From assembly GCF_020379485.1 (NCBI RefSeq), contig NC_063446.1:19479525-19543524 (forward strand): a stretch of DNA of 64,000 nucleotides. The letters are read 5' to 3'. Position 1 is the stretch's first letter, and each line of letters opens with the position of its first letter. The stretch is from Brassica napus (lineage: Eukaryota; Streptophyta; Magnoliopsida; Brassicales; Brassicaceae). The position numbers and the translations under genes are program-made. The notes under the pieces were generated by a model. The model worked only from the letters and a program-made list of their open reading frames with translations. It did no database searches and was not told where the DNA came from. Of this stretch, positions 22,803 to 34,239 are shown piece after piece.

Positions 22803-23644
22803 CAGGACCAAAACTATCACAAAGTCTACCTAACTCTATTGGTAAGAATGGCAGGATGTTTATTTGAGGTGCTGAATTCGAATAATGAGAGTGCAATTTT
22901 AGCAATTTTTCCTTATTTTTCAAGTTATAAAATTCTTGCTTCTCGACGTATATTTTTCATGCCCGGCCGTGTATACAAAAACAAAATTAATAGTTAAAAT
23001 AGCATTTTCATATATATGATAACCGGTAAAAAAAGCATTATATACTTTATATATACGTAGAAGCTTATGTAAAAATTATAATGAAAATAAAAATATAAAT
23101 CTTTTTATTCATGCATGAGTCACAAATTCATGGTAAAGAAATATAAAAAATATAATTAATTCATGTTGAAATTATTAATTTTATATGATAAAATTTAAAA
23201 TATTGAAATAATAAAACTTATTTTGGGATTTTTTTCCTCCCGGAATACAAGCAGATAAACCTTAAAGCACACAGTTAACCTCGTTTACTTTCGAACCCAG
23301 TTTATTTTAGGAGTTTTACCCGTAGTTTATTCACGGCTACAAATCATAATTCATAACCTGAAGCAGATCAGTTAATCCCACAAGCTTTTATCTCCTATTT
23401 ACATTTCCTAAGGCCAAATCTATCAGGTACATCATGTGCATAAGTACCATTACAAAAAGGCATCATGTCGTTAGGGACAAACGGGACCCAGTTTTTGGGG
23501 AGATTCTAATGGCAATCTCGCGAGAAAGTCATCAAAAAGAACAAAAATATCGACCAATGAGAAGACATTAGTCACACATAAGACATAAATGCACACATCT
23601 ATTCAGATTGGTGTCAAAATTATTGTTTGTGCAACTAGTTTGAA
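22551..23644. other. AT-rich DNA with an AT microsatellite
   Basis: 22763-22798 is an uninterrupted AT dinucleotide run. The stretch 23230-23600 is less AT-rich, but no gene, splice signals or open frame of note were found. Confidence 0.5.
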
Positions 23645-24616
23645 GGGGGGTTATTGGTTTAAGAATTCTAAAGGAATTATAAAATTTTGAGAATCCATCG
23701 TTATTGGTTTACAGATTTAAAAAGTCTTATCAAAATCCATTGTTATTGGTTTAAAGACTTTTAAACTCCATTCAAATCTTTTGTTATTCATAAAGTTTAG
23801 TTATTATGGATTTTATCATTCTATTGAATTCTATTGTTATTGGGAGGTGAATTCCTTATGTTTTTACTCATGAAACTAGACTTTGAAAATATCATCTATT
23901 CACATAAGATTTTTGAAAACTGTGTAATAAGAAAAACATGCACATATTGCAACTAAACTCACGTGAACACACCAAACCAAACTCAATAATGGTGAATCAA
24001 CTAAACTCACATGATCTGTAATTCATTATATTTTTATAGTTTCTTATTTGATAAAACAACCGTTTGATTCAATAATGATGAAGAAACCAAACTCACATTG
24101 ATAACAAGTATGGTGTTTCAAAATCACGCCATCCACGTTTAATTCCCTCCACAAGTAATTCAATCAATACTTTCGTTTCATCCTGAGTCTAGGAATTATA
24201 TTTACTTTTTTCCTTATCCTCCATTGTAATCTTATTCAAGAACTAACTAATGGTCAGAAGAAGTAGATACATGTATGTAGCTGGACACGAGAAGGAGAAA
24301 GAGAAAAGGAGAAGGAGAAGAGAAGAAGATATAGGTATCATTGTGTCAATTACGTGATGTTTATATATATGGTTTACATCTAGATTTTGTTTTTGGAAAT
24401 TTTCTGAAGAGATTGTTATACATTGCCTTATAAGAAGAAATATTTTGAAAATAATATATTATGCAAATCCATAAAAATCAATAAAATCTACAAAAGTCAA
24501 TACAAAGTATTTGATAGAACTTTGGAGAATATTTGTTAACTCTACTTAATTTCTAAGAATCAATCAACTTTTAAAATCACTTAACTCCTTCTGAATTCTG
24601 ATTCCAATAACCCCTC
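23645..24616. mobile_element. TIR element with GGGGTTATTGG ends (about 970 bp)
   Basis: Left end GGGGTTATTGG (23647-23657) and right end CCAATAACCCC (24604-24614) are exact inverse repeats; weaker similarity (AGAATTC near both ends) continues inwards. No transposase coding is visible. A second element with the same termini lies at 52458-53169. The class is probably a Harbinger- or hAT-type MITE; target duplications are not clear. Confidence 0.6.
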
Positions 24617-24730
24617 CTGAGTTTCTAAGATAACAATTTATTTTATTCTTTTTTTTTTGGTCAACAACAATTCATTCTACAATAATTGATCTTGGCAAAG
24701 GAAGAACCATTTAACTGTTAATCAATAATA

Positions 24731-24990
24731 CTCCATCCATTTCTGAATAAGTGTTACTTTGACACTTTTCACACAGACTAAGAAAGTAGCGGAAATATAT
24801 GTAAGTTGTTATTAATTACATCTTTCTGACCAATAGTATTTGAGATAAATAAAATTATTTATAAAACCAATGTAGTTTGTAATTAATTTTCAGGTGAAAG
24901 TAAGTATAATTTGCATTGAAATTGTAAAACGACATTTTTTGTGTAACAGGAAAAAAAAATATAATGACATTTATTATGAAACAGAGGGAG
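24731..24990. mobile_element. Stowaway-type MITE (260 bp)
   Basis: TA target copies at 24729-24730 and 24991-24992 bound a 260-bp element. It starts CTCCATCCATTTCTGAATAA and ends in the inverse of CTCCCTCTGTTTCATAATAA, the Stowaway (Tc1/mariner) pattern. No coding sequence. Confidence 0.8.
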
Positions 24991-25003
24991 TATTAGTAAA
25001 TCT

Positions 25004-25464
25004 CCCTGTTCGGGAACGCGCTAGGCGCTAGTCGGACGGTCGGGTTGGACCTAGCGCCTAAAGAGAAAATCGGGGATTAATCGAAAATTATGTGGGGCGG
25101 AATTTTTAGATGGTTTATTATGTTATAAAACATGTTAATCTTTAATTGTGTATAACATTAATACATTTTCATGTTTAAGATTGTATAAAACACACAAATA
25201 GAATATATAAACTTAATATAGTGTAATTTTTATCAAAATTATGAATATAAATGATATTTATAAAATTTTAGATCAAATAAACAAATAAAAATATTATTTA
25301 AAATAAAATAAAATTAAAATAAATAAAATAGATTAGACAGCTAGGCGGTCATTTAGGCGGTCTAGGCGGAAAAAATCGGATATCCGATTTTCTAAACCGA
25401 TTTGGCATAAATTGGGGCGGAAGAGTGACGCGTAGCGCCTAGGCGGCCGAGTTTTAGAACAGGG
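25004..25464. mobile_element. Non-autonomous TIR transposon with 8-bp target duplication
   Basis: Exact 8-bp duplication GTAAATCT (24996-25003 and 25465-25472) flanks a 461-bp insert. Its ends are CCCTGTTC and GAACAGGG, with related CTAGGCGCTA motifs just inside both ends. The 8-bp duplication indicates hAT-like integration. The interior is AT-rich with an inner GCGG-rich rim. It lies within 15 bp of the preceding MITE. Confidence 0.75.
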
Positions 25465-25677
25465 GTAAATCTTATAACTCCCAGAAAATAAGGGATAAAA
25501 ATTGAAATCTCAATTTAAGTACTAGAAAGCTCGAATAATAGTTAAAAATGAAACGTTCAAATCAAGACAACACTTTGTTATGATGGTTAACATAGACATA
25601 AAAAGGTGGCTTTACGCAGCTGCGATCGGACAACTTCAAGTGTTCAATCTAAATTTTAGTTTGGATTATGTTCACAC

Positions 25678-26062
25678 TGTTGGAGATAAACTACATCTCT
25701 CCGAAAAGGTCTACTGAATAAACAGAATTCGGTCTTCGAAGTCGGCCCATTTGAGTTTGAAGTTGGCCCAGTTGATTTTTCGTCGTCAAAAGTTCGAAGC
25801 GAATTGAAAGAAAATAAGGAAAGAAGACTTGTATATAAGGAGGATTCCAAATAACGAAAAAGGCATTCACAAACATACGTATTTTTCGACTCAAGATTAG
25901 GGTTTCTTCTGCTTACCTTGTTCTTGCCAAAAACACCATCTTTTCATAAGATCTTCACTTAAACTCTACTAATAATCTCTTTTGATCATCAATAAACGTC
26001 TATCAAATAACCTACATCAAATTCATGCATACTTTCAGTACATGTCGAATTAAGATTCAACA
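25678..26062 (+). repeat. Ty3/gypsy LTR (385 bp)
   Basis: Starts TGTTGGAG, ends TTCAACA, has a TATATAAG box at 25832-25839 and is followed at 26063 by ATCGGTGCCGTCTGTGGGG, a one-base variant of the GGCGCCGTCTGTGGGG primer site common in plant Ty3 elements. Only this LTR is present; the 3' part of the element is missing. Confidence 0.75.
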
Positions 26063-27240
26063 ATCGGTGCCGTCTGTGGGGAATTAGAAAGCAATGTCAA
26101 GAAAAGATCAGCATGACCGGAGATAACGACGATGACATGTGGGGATCCCTGTCGGCGACGAATGACACCAGCATCATGGAGATGATGAAGAACATAATGG
26201 ATCGTCATACTCAACAAGACGAAGCTAACTAAATAACCAACGGGTGACTTGTTGTCGTCAGCGATGTCATCACACCACACAACGATCTTGACACAGTAAG
26301 AAGACAGTTCTTTCATGTCGACAACCCTACGACTCAGTGCCGTCCCTAACATTTTAGTGACCTAAAGCATATTTATTTTCATATGTGGCCTTATCTAAAA
26401 TTATAATGGTACATATTTTATCATCTTATTTTATTAATATTTTGAAATTTTGAATAAAAAATATAATATATATAAATCATCACTAAAAAAACTGATTTTA
26501 TTTAATATTTGTAAATTTGGTAGTTTGGGTAAGATAAAATTTTGGTTTTATAATTTTTCAAGCATGAACTTTTTTCCAGAAGAAAATGTTGACTTTATTT
26601 GGTTTTACGGTGTATTAAGTATAATCTAGTAATATACTGGTGGATTTTTTTATTGGAAAATTTGGTTTCAAAAACTAAAAATTTTCATATAGGTTGAAAC
26701 CCATGTCTATAATGAGACAAAAAACAAAACAAAATGGAGTAAAAGAAGAGAACAAAAATAATTTGGTTAAATAACTTTAAAGTTGAGGAGACAATTGTAT
26801 AATTGAGAAAAAAAATAAACCAAAACAAAAAGTGTGAAACCATCTCCTTAAACAATATAATCGAACACATCAGTAACTAGAAAATTAAGTCACTTGAGCT
26901 ATACATATTTTAGATACGTAGCCCATATTTTGTTTCATTAATTGGTGGCCTAAAGCAGCTGCTTTACCTGCCTTATGGAAGGAACGGGTCTGCTACGACT
27001 TGAGGAGTCGATCAAACAACAAATCAGAAAATCTCTGATCTCTATAGTTCGATGATAGATATCAACTCGAAGATCCATAAAGTCACAAGTTCGGCTCCTT
27101 AGATCGAACATGTTCTCGCTGCAACCCTAAAACGCCTTTTACTTCAAATAAGATAACTTCACTTGCTAAAAAGAATTGGAACTATGAATGGCTTGATTTT
27201 CCCCGGATGGACGTAGGCAGCTTTCACGAGTTCGGCTATA
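26063..27240 (+). pseudogene. Ty3/gypsy 5' leader and gag remnant, split by a hAT-like insert
   Basis: After the primer site the DNA encodes short gag-like peptides (GDNDDDMWGSLSA; HTQQDEAN), then resumes beyond the insert with INSKIHKVTSSAP, the signature found just before the gag domain in Brassicaceae Ty3 elements. Stops at several positions show decay. It ends about 27240 near a Helitron-like terminus. Nothing of pol is left. Confidence 0.55.
26335..26992. mobile_element. hAT-like non-autonomous insert (658 bp) in gag
   Basis: Flanked by the exact 8-bp duplication CTACGACT (26327-26334 and 26993-27000). Ends CAGTGCCGTCCC and the inverse CAGACCCGTTCC form an imperfect TIR beginning CAG, as hAT elements do. 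The interior is AT-rich without transposase. The Ty3 gag continues on both sides. Confidence 0.78.
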
Positions 27241-27256
27241 CAAAATAATAATAAAA

Positions 27257-27284
27257 TAGGATAAGACATGCACCTTGCGCAGGG
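27257..27284 (-). mobile_element. Degenerate Helitron-like terminus
   Basis: AGGATAAGACATGCACCTTGCG resembles the mirror-image Helitron end at 16933, but the CTAG core is lost and the stem is broken. Its partner end was not found. Confidence 0.35.
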
Positions 27285-28017
27285 TGAGTCTATTTGTAAA
27301 TATTAGCAATATATATTATCGACAGTTTTTTTAATATATTTGTTCATTTTATTTATACATATACGATGTTTTTTTGTTATTATATAATTTCTGTCCGAAG
27401 GGCCGAATCAATTTTATTAAAAATTGTGGACCTAAACTATAATTAATATATCATGGGCTGATCGGATTGGACATCAAACAAATTATGACACAAAAGTCTT
27501 ATCTTTTTCCACCGAACATATTCTCGAAAAAAGCGAACAGTACTGTTTCCACAGTCGAATTATTTTGACATTTATCTTCCATATGGTTTTGAAAGGTTTC
27601 AGATCAACCATCGAATTGATACATGTCATTTTAATGTTTTTAGGCATATGCTTAAACGATGCTTTAAATTTTTATGGCATTCCTATGGAGCAGGAATGCC
27701 ATTATGATGCTTTAAACGACTAAAAACATTAATTTATTTACGGGGAGACACAAACTTGGTCCGGGGCGGTCGCACCGCTTGTCCCCGCTAGTAAGCCGGC
27801 CCTACATATAGAGGTGATGGATGAAGGAAGGCTTTGGAGCATTTTACTTAAAGCCTAAGATGGTACAAAACTTCTAGAATGATTGATGAGGTAGACATTA
27901 TCTAGAAGAAGAGAATTTTTTCTATGCAGAATAACCCACTTGAGGAAGAGGCATGTGTTCTCAATGGTTTCACAATTATTGCATGACAAGAGGAGATACT
28001 TCACTATATAAAGAACA
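27285..28017. other. No gene seen; contains a small foldback
   Basis: AT-rich with the foldback at 27631-27732. Another short stretch (27740-27960) is more GC-balanced but shows no gene. Confidence 0.45.
27631..27732. repeat. 102-bp foldback sequence
   Basis: Outer arms TTAATGTTTTTAG (27631-27643) and its inverse (27720-27732) enclose an inner 11-bp stem ATGGCATTCCT/AGGAATGCCAT (27674-27684, 27692-27702, 7-base loop). GATGCTTTAAA occurs on both sides of the inner stem as a direct repeat. Confidence 0.7.
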
Positions 28018-28046
28018 CTAGGTAGTAATCCGCGCTGTGCGTGGAG
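28018..28046 (-). mobile_element. Helitron 3' terminus, minus strand
   Basis: A/CTAG at 28017-28021 followed by TAATCCGCGCTGTGCGTGG, a mirror-image terminus with a CGCG-type stem. The 5' partner was not located. Confidence 0.45.
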
Positions 28047-28112
28047 TAAAATAGTTTATTAGATTATTTATTGTATGTTATATAAGAAGATTTGTTGTAT
28101 AGCTTTTTCTAG

Positions 28113-28740
28113 GGATGGACATTGATATTCGGATTCAGTTGATCTATTCTTATTTTGAATTTTAGAGTTCGAAATTTAAATCGTATTCGGATATTTACAA
28201 ATTTTGGTTTGCATTTGGTTCGAATCACTGCAGGTTCGGTTCTGATTCGAGTTCGGATATCCATTTTTATTATGTATTTTTTTAATAAAAAACCAAATAT
28301 ACTTAAATCCTCAAAATTCAAAAATAAAATAGTATAAAACATAAAAATTTGAATAATGTAAGACTAAATATTTAAATTTTCATAAAAATTAGCTCTATTT
28401 AAATATTTGGATGGAGAACATATAAATATTTTTTGTATTTTGAAAATTTTCTGTTATTTTTAGATATTGACTTTTGACTGTGTTGATAATTTTTAGATAT
28501 TTTCATATTTTTGAATATCTTATTGATATAAATTTAAAATAATTAGCATATTTATGTATAAAATTGTGCTTTACGTATTTTTAGCATCCAAAATATTTTA
28601 GTTTGGATCAGATTCAGATATTGTAATGTGGATATTAAACTTTTAGATCTATCTAAGTACTTAATCAGTTTTAGTTTGTGTTTAGTATTACTTTCAAATC
28701 TACTTCGGTTCGGTTCTTCGGATCAGATATTTTACACAGA
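28113..28740. repeat. TCGG-rich non-autonomous repeat
   Basis: GGGATGGACATTGATATTCG at the start and TTCGGTTCGGTTCTTCGG near 28708 frame an AT-rich middle. Related to 50527-51162, which has a defined target duplication. Overlapping open frames (about 60-77 codons on both strands) are by-products of composition. Confidence 0.4.
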
Positions 28741-30901
28741 TTTACTTTCTTCTAATAATATAAAGCAAAATAAAATAAATGTAAAACATATATTATGGAC
28801 TTATTTAAAATACATAATTATTGGACCATATTTTTAAAATACCAATAAAAATGATTGGGTGTCGTGTCAATATTGTTGGGCATGTTTCAAAACTGATGTA
28901 GTTTATAACCAATAACATGTATTTTCTTATAAAAACATTATAGGTAAATATAGTAAAAACATGATATAATCGAGTGAAAAGTTTTCAGAGTTCGGTGGAA
29001 AATAATGTGATCTCTTCAGTCGGCAACTGAATTATGTTTTCAATCGATTTCATGAGCTTTTTTTTCTTTTAAATCTTTTATGATTTCTGATTTTGTCTAG
29101 CAATCTGATTATGTTTCTATTTCTTGGTATGTTATGAAAACTCCGCAAAAAAACAATATTTGGCTAAACTAAAGATCCGACTTTGTGTGTGGTATTTTTT
29201 TACCTTAATTTCCTTAATTCATAACCAGTCACAAATATTTATTGCATTCGTGTACAAAAACTTCAACCATGGCTAAGTTCGGCAACATACAAAACTTTCA
29301 ACTTTTAAAAAAATTCTCATCCCAGCATTTTAGTTGATGTGAATCTTAATGATTTTTTAATTTTTCTGTTAAAATAATATTATTCTGTAGTTGTACAAAG
29401 ATACTTTATGTTCACAAATATAAATGTTAAAAATGCATGAACTAAAAATGAATTGATTAAAAAAATAGTGTAAACACATTAAATTATATACGGTAGGGTT
29501 AAAAAATTAATGTGTAAACGCATTAATTGTTAAATAATTGTGAGGCTGACACGTTAGTGTATTCAAATTAAAATCGACGTGAAACTACCACGTGTCCAAT
29601 ATAGTGTGAAAACATTAAATTGACCATGTTTTTCTTTTAATATACAGGGGATGAGAAAGAGAATAATAATCATCCGGAAAAATAGATCAATCGTGTTTAG
29701 AAAAGGAGTTGATTACTCTCTAGGCCACTTTTTTATTTTTCTTTACACTCAGAGCCACTTCCTACATGTGAGACACTTTGTTGTGGGTCCGCAATAAACT
29801 GTGGACAACTTTTCCCTTAATAGAGATTCAATAAGTGGACGGATGATACGTGAACGGGTGATACGTAGACGGAGTAAAAATTCCAAAAGCTTCATCGGAG
29901 CAAGCTCCACAATAGTTGAACTTAAGGACACAACTCCAACAACAATGTTTGTCTGTGGACGGGGATGAGAAGATTTTGATTATGTTGTGCATATAGACGC
30001 TAACATAACCATGAATAAAGAATAAAAGAGATCTCTTAAATTTGTGGATAAGGAATTGAAGCTTGATGTGGTAGATAGAGTAGTAACTCAAACACTAAAC
30101 ATAGACATTAAAAATGTAACATATTGAAAGACTGTGATATGGATGCCAATGTATCCACAATTTCAAAGATGAACAAATTAATAACTTCAAACCAATAACT
30201 ACAACGTACATGTCGAGAACAAAAACTTGAGTGATGAATACAAAGCTAAACAAACCAAAAAGTTAAAACGAGTCATATCCTCCTCCAAAACCCCCGGTCA
30301 AAACGAGTCAGCTCCTCTTCCCGGTGAGCCACACTATGGATTCTGAGCTCAACATCGTCGTGGATGAGCTCGGTGAAGCTGCGGTGGTTCGAGCTCGTCA
30401 CAGTCCTCCACCATGAGATATGTAGTATGCTGAATTTTGAATTTTAATCATAATTTTACTCGTCCACAAATAGCATTCTATGTTTACCCGTCCACGCTCA
30501 TCCACATGTGTCGTTCCATGCTTATATCCTACATGTAGTTATCCATCTTTTTCAAACATCCACATATCACTCATCCATAACACAATCATTGAATACATGT
30601 ACAAGTATAGATTTTAAAATATAACAAAAAAGAATATCAAAGTGGATATCAAATTATAGAGAATAGGGAAATATAATTTATTATATCAACAAAATTTGCT
30701 ATATGTATTTTTAATTTAAAAATAAACAAAAACAAAATATTAAGAAGTAGAGTAAACAATAATAAAGAAACACAATTTCTCTTTCCTATTGTCTAAGAAA
30801 GATTTCATTTTCTTCTCATTAAAGGCAAATATGTATATTCTTTCTGTAGGTCTAATGAGAAAGTGTCTTGCAAGTGCATTGTGGCCTTGATGTAACTGAA
30901 A
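28741..30901. other. No confident gene; contains a GTGGAC-rich patch
   Basis: Mostly AT-rich. Between 29640 and 30500 the sequence is more complex, with repeated GTGGACGG / GATACGT(GA) words around 29836-29872 and the inverse words CGTCCAC near 30460-30505. This suggests a TIR element of about 650-700 bp. A minus-strand 87-codon frame (29828-30091) and a plus-strand stretch near 30300-30410 show no domain. Confidence 0.35.
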
Positions 30902-30930
30902 CTAGATTATGACCCGCGTTAAAACGCGGG
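30902..30930 (-). mobile_element. Helitron 3' terminus, minus strand
   Basis: A/CTAG (30901-30905), then GACCCGCGTTAAAACGCGGG with an 8-bp stem and two-base loop (30913-30930). This is a well-preserved mirror-image Helitron end, so the element extends to the right. No convincing 5' TC end in an A/T context was found before the NAC gene. Confidence 0.6.
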
Positions 30931-32210
30931 ATTAGGTTAAAAAATAATGTTAGAAGTGTTTACCATTTATTAAATTTGAGCCCGATTTAAAATGTGTTGC
31001 TTGTAGTTTGGTTACTTATTTGTTTCTTCTTATTGGTAAATCTTTTTTGTTTCTTATATAGTATTAGGATGAATTTGTTATAGTAAATTTGTGTCAAAAT
31101 CAAAATTTAAACATTCTTACTCGAAATCTTGAATTTGAAATGGTTTCTAGCTTTATATGATACTGATATAGATTGATTTATTAGTCATTAATAGGGAAAA
31201 AAACAAAGAGAACCACACAATATAAATATTATCCATATTTTGCGGAGATTATTATTTTTCGTTACAATATATTGATTATATTGGATTAGAAATAACATAT
31301 GATGACAATCTATTAATTACATACATGATGGACTATAATATTATTCATTACAATATATGAAATTCATAATTAACTGATTTGGTCTAGTTGCTCTAATTAT
31401 TTGATAATTTAGCTTTACCAAATATTATGACATATATATATATATATACATATACAAAAAATATATATACGCAAAGATAGGATAGATATCAGAGTGCACA
31501 GATCAGGTGTGATAAAAAAAATTCTACTTCAAAATTTGAAGCCCTTTTTCAAAAAAAAAAAACTATTACATAATTTGTAGCCTTAGTGACCCCTCCTCAT
31601 GTGCACTCTCTTTTCATGATTAATTTAAATATTTTGGAAGGTTGGTTTAGTTTAAGTAAAAAGGTTTAATGGTACGTCGGTTTGGTTTAAGTATAAAAGA
31701 TACATCTAATATATGTCCCATAAGAAGTGTGTATTATTTAAGTGATAACATAATCAATAAGTCCAAAAAAAAGAATGCCACGGTAAATCTAAAAAAGAAT
31801 CTATTTTAATAGAGTAGAAGTGGCTCGTGATGTAAAAAATTCTTAGAATAGGTGAGAATATTCTCTAACAGACCAGCTTTTTTTTTTTTTGAACACTCTT
31901 AACAGTTCTCTTAAAAGCCTTGTATTTGCCTGATCTTTTGGGGAACAAAGCGTGTCGTTTTTCGCTTAGATCTTATATCATGCGAGTTCTAATTGTCACA
32001 AAACAAACATAACTCTACAATTATATGTACTAAACTGAGTACAACATTAGAAATGAATGTCTCATGCTATAGATTTGGAATCAAGTTTGTTTATGGTTTA
32101 TAAAAGAGAAAATAGCCTTTAAAGTGGCGAAACACAAACAAACAATGTTTCGAGAAATGAGACGATTAATTTATGAAAAGTGGACAGCTGCAGAGTCTCT
32201 GCGACACAAC
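30931..32210. other. AT-rich region and 3' flank of the NAC-alpha gene
   Basis: AT-rich; an alternating AT stretch at about 31434-31470 and a poly-A/T run near 31550 and 31880. The part near 32000-32210 should hold the 3' untranslated region of the NAC-alpha gene. No other gene was seen. Confidence 0.45.
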
Positions 32211-33138
32211 CTATGTAGTGAGTTCCATGATGGCGGAAACAATATCTCCATCATTGGCTTTGAGAGCCTTAGTGGCTTTGGCCTTCGAAACACCAGCCTG
32301 AGTCATCACGAGCTCAACATCCTTGGCTTCAACACCAGTCTCATCCACGTCATCATCTTCGTACTCCTCTTGTGCAACCGCGGCTGCTTCAGAAGCATCG
32401 GAGTTAGGGATCATAGAGGCAACGTCCGGCATCTTGAACCTCTGAGCAGCTTGAGCTTGTAGCTGAGAGCTCATATCATCAATCTTGGCCTCACCGAATA
32501 TGACATAGGTCTCAGAGTTGGGACTCTTGAAGACATCCGGCTTCGAGATGACAAACAAAACCTGAAGGGATATGCAACAACACACAGAATCAAGCATTGG
32601 TTTTTCAAGAAAGAAGTTAATCAAACAAAACGTTATTACATTCTTTGATCTCTTGATAGTTACTCTGCTAACATCAGTGACAGGTTTCATTCCAAGTTTC
32701 AGCATAGCTTTGCGGCTTTTCTTTTCGCTTCTGCTTTGTTTAGAGCTCTCATTGTCACCAGCTCCTTGAAAAATACAAGACAAGTCACAACAACATAACC
32801 ACAAGACTTTATATAGCATTAACAGAGTCTATAATCACACACAAACGATAATACATAACAGATTCAATCAAAAGACGATTTCTAATAACACATCAACAGA
32901 ATGAATCAAATCGAGAAAATATATTATACCATCGACGTTGTCATCGTCATCGACGTCTTCGTCTCCGTCTTTCACATCCTCAACGACAACATCATCTTCC
33001 TTCTGCTCCATACACAGATGAAACAATCGTCATATGACCACAACAAGAGAGAGGAAGGGAAGGGAAACGAACCTCGAGCTTCATTTGCTCTTTGATGGCT
33101 TCCTCAATCTTAACTTCTTCAACAACAGGGCCTGGCAT
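32211..33138 (-). CDS. NACA4: Nascent polypeptide-associated complex subunit alpha-like protein
   Basis: Four exons join in frame to 204 codons: 33138-33073, 33002-32930, 32764-32640, 32561-32211 (TAG). All introns (70, 165, 78 bp) are GT-AG. The protein starts [20 protein letters not shown], has an acidic stretch (about residues 23-46), a NAC domain (about 54-122, with [18 protein letters not shown] and [20 protein letters not shown]) and a C-terminal UBA domain (about 161-204). As part of the NAC heterodimer with the beta subunit (BTF3) it sits at the ribosomal tunnel exit, contacts nascent chains and limits mistargeting to the ER. Length fits the plant family. From memory the closest Arabidopsis relative by N-terminus and position is At4g10480, so the symbol is a synteny-supported inference. 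The ATG at 33138 follows a purine-rich leader; splicing links it cleanly. No defects were seen. Confidence 0.95.
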
Positions 33139-33246
33139 CTTCTTCTTCAACCTCTTATCTTCTTCCAACAAACCCTTCTAGAACAGCGCAGCGAAACTCT
33201 TAATCCCTTTTCAGTGGCGACGAATAAATATGAAGTCTAGTATTTG

Positions 33247-33270
33247 TGGGCTTACTCTATAACTAGCCCA
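33247..33270 (-). promoter_or_regulatory. Paired site II (TGGGCT) motifs upstream of NAC-alpha gene
   Basis: TGGGCT at 33247-33252 on the plus strand and the same motif on the minus strand (AGCCCA, 33265-33270) lie about 110-130 bp upstream of the start codon. Site II elements bind TCP factors and are common in promoters of plant translation and ribosome genes. The match is by motif only. Confidence 0.45.
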
Positions 33271-33473
33271 TTTTTATCTAATGCGCCTTATTCAAGCCCG
33301 TTTTAGAGTCTACTAGGTCTCGTCGAATCGAATAAATCGTTTCAGTGGCTAAATACGTTAGTGCAAATAATTTGCTTTTGTCACGCTGAAACAACCGGAT
33401 AAAACAAACCAACCCCTAAAGTAACCTTTTTCGATTCAGTCTTTGATACTTCGGATCATGTAGTTCCCAGTAG

Positions 33474-33870
33474 CCATGTTGGTTCGGGTAGTTTTGATTT
33501 CGGGTAGTTTGGTTCGACTAAATTTTAGTTAAACTGAACCGTAAAAAAGTTATGTTCGGTTTTCGGGTAATTCGGTTTTTAAACATTTTACCAAAAAAAT
33601 TAATCAAAGTTTTTGGTATTTCCGTCAAAATTTTGGATAAAATCGGTTAAATTCGGATAATTTCGGTTAGTTTGGTTAGTTCGATTAATTCTGTTCAAAA
33701 TTTTGGTTAATTTGGTTCAAATATTTGTGTAATTTTGGTTAGTTCGGTTCGAAATTTTGGTAATTTTGTTCAAAATTTGATTAACAATTTTTTTTTTGAA
33801 AAACCAAACTACCCAGTTACCGAACCAAAAACAGAAATTTTGGTTTGGTGGGATTGATTCAGTTAAAAAT
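33474..33870. repeat. TCGG/GGTTAGTTCGG-rich low-complexity repeat
   Basis: Many variants of TTTCGGTTAGTTTGG and GGTTCGGGTAGTTT, ending with the inverse-looking CCAAACTACCCAGTTACCG near 33805-33824. The opening GGTTCGGGTAGTTTTG and that ending are inverse, suggesting a TIR-bounded unit. It sits about 340 bp upstream of the NAC-alpha start. Confidence 0.45.
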
Positions 33871-34239
33871 CCAAGCCATAGTTTCCAGAGGCCAAAGGGT
33901 GCTCAATTCAGATTTTTTTCTGGTTTTTATTTGATTATTCAGTTTTCTAATCTTTCAATTTATTAAATGAAATATTATATTAAAATCATATCTAATTGAT
34001 TTAATTTGATTTACATATCATAGTTTCGGTTTCCCAATTTTATACCAAAAACTATAACTATATTTATACTTTATAATTTTTGTGTATTTTTCGTTTTTTC
34101 TTTCACTCTGCGTCTCGAACTCTTCTTCAATACTACAAAACTCCGTAAAGATTTGTCCTTGAATTTTAGGAAATATAACCAAACTTTTCTGGTGTAATAA
34201 TCAGTAAATGAGATAAAGTATCTGCTCATGCTAAGGTTT

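Noticed and set aside
28155..28342. Short proteins in the TCGG-rich blocks (also 16548-16763 and 50472-51054)
   Set aside because: Arg/Phe-rich translations of low-complexity repeat DNA, present on both strands.
32211..32819. Single 202-codon uninterrupted protein at the NAC-alpha locus
   Set aside because: The continuous frame runs through two introns. Splicing at GT-AG sites restores the conserved RSKN/VLFVI junction and links to the true N-terminus at 33138.
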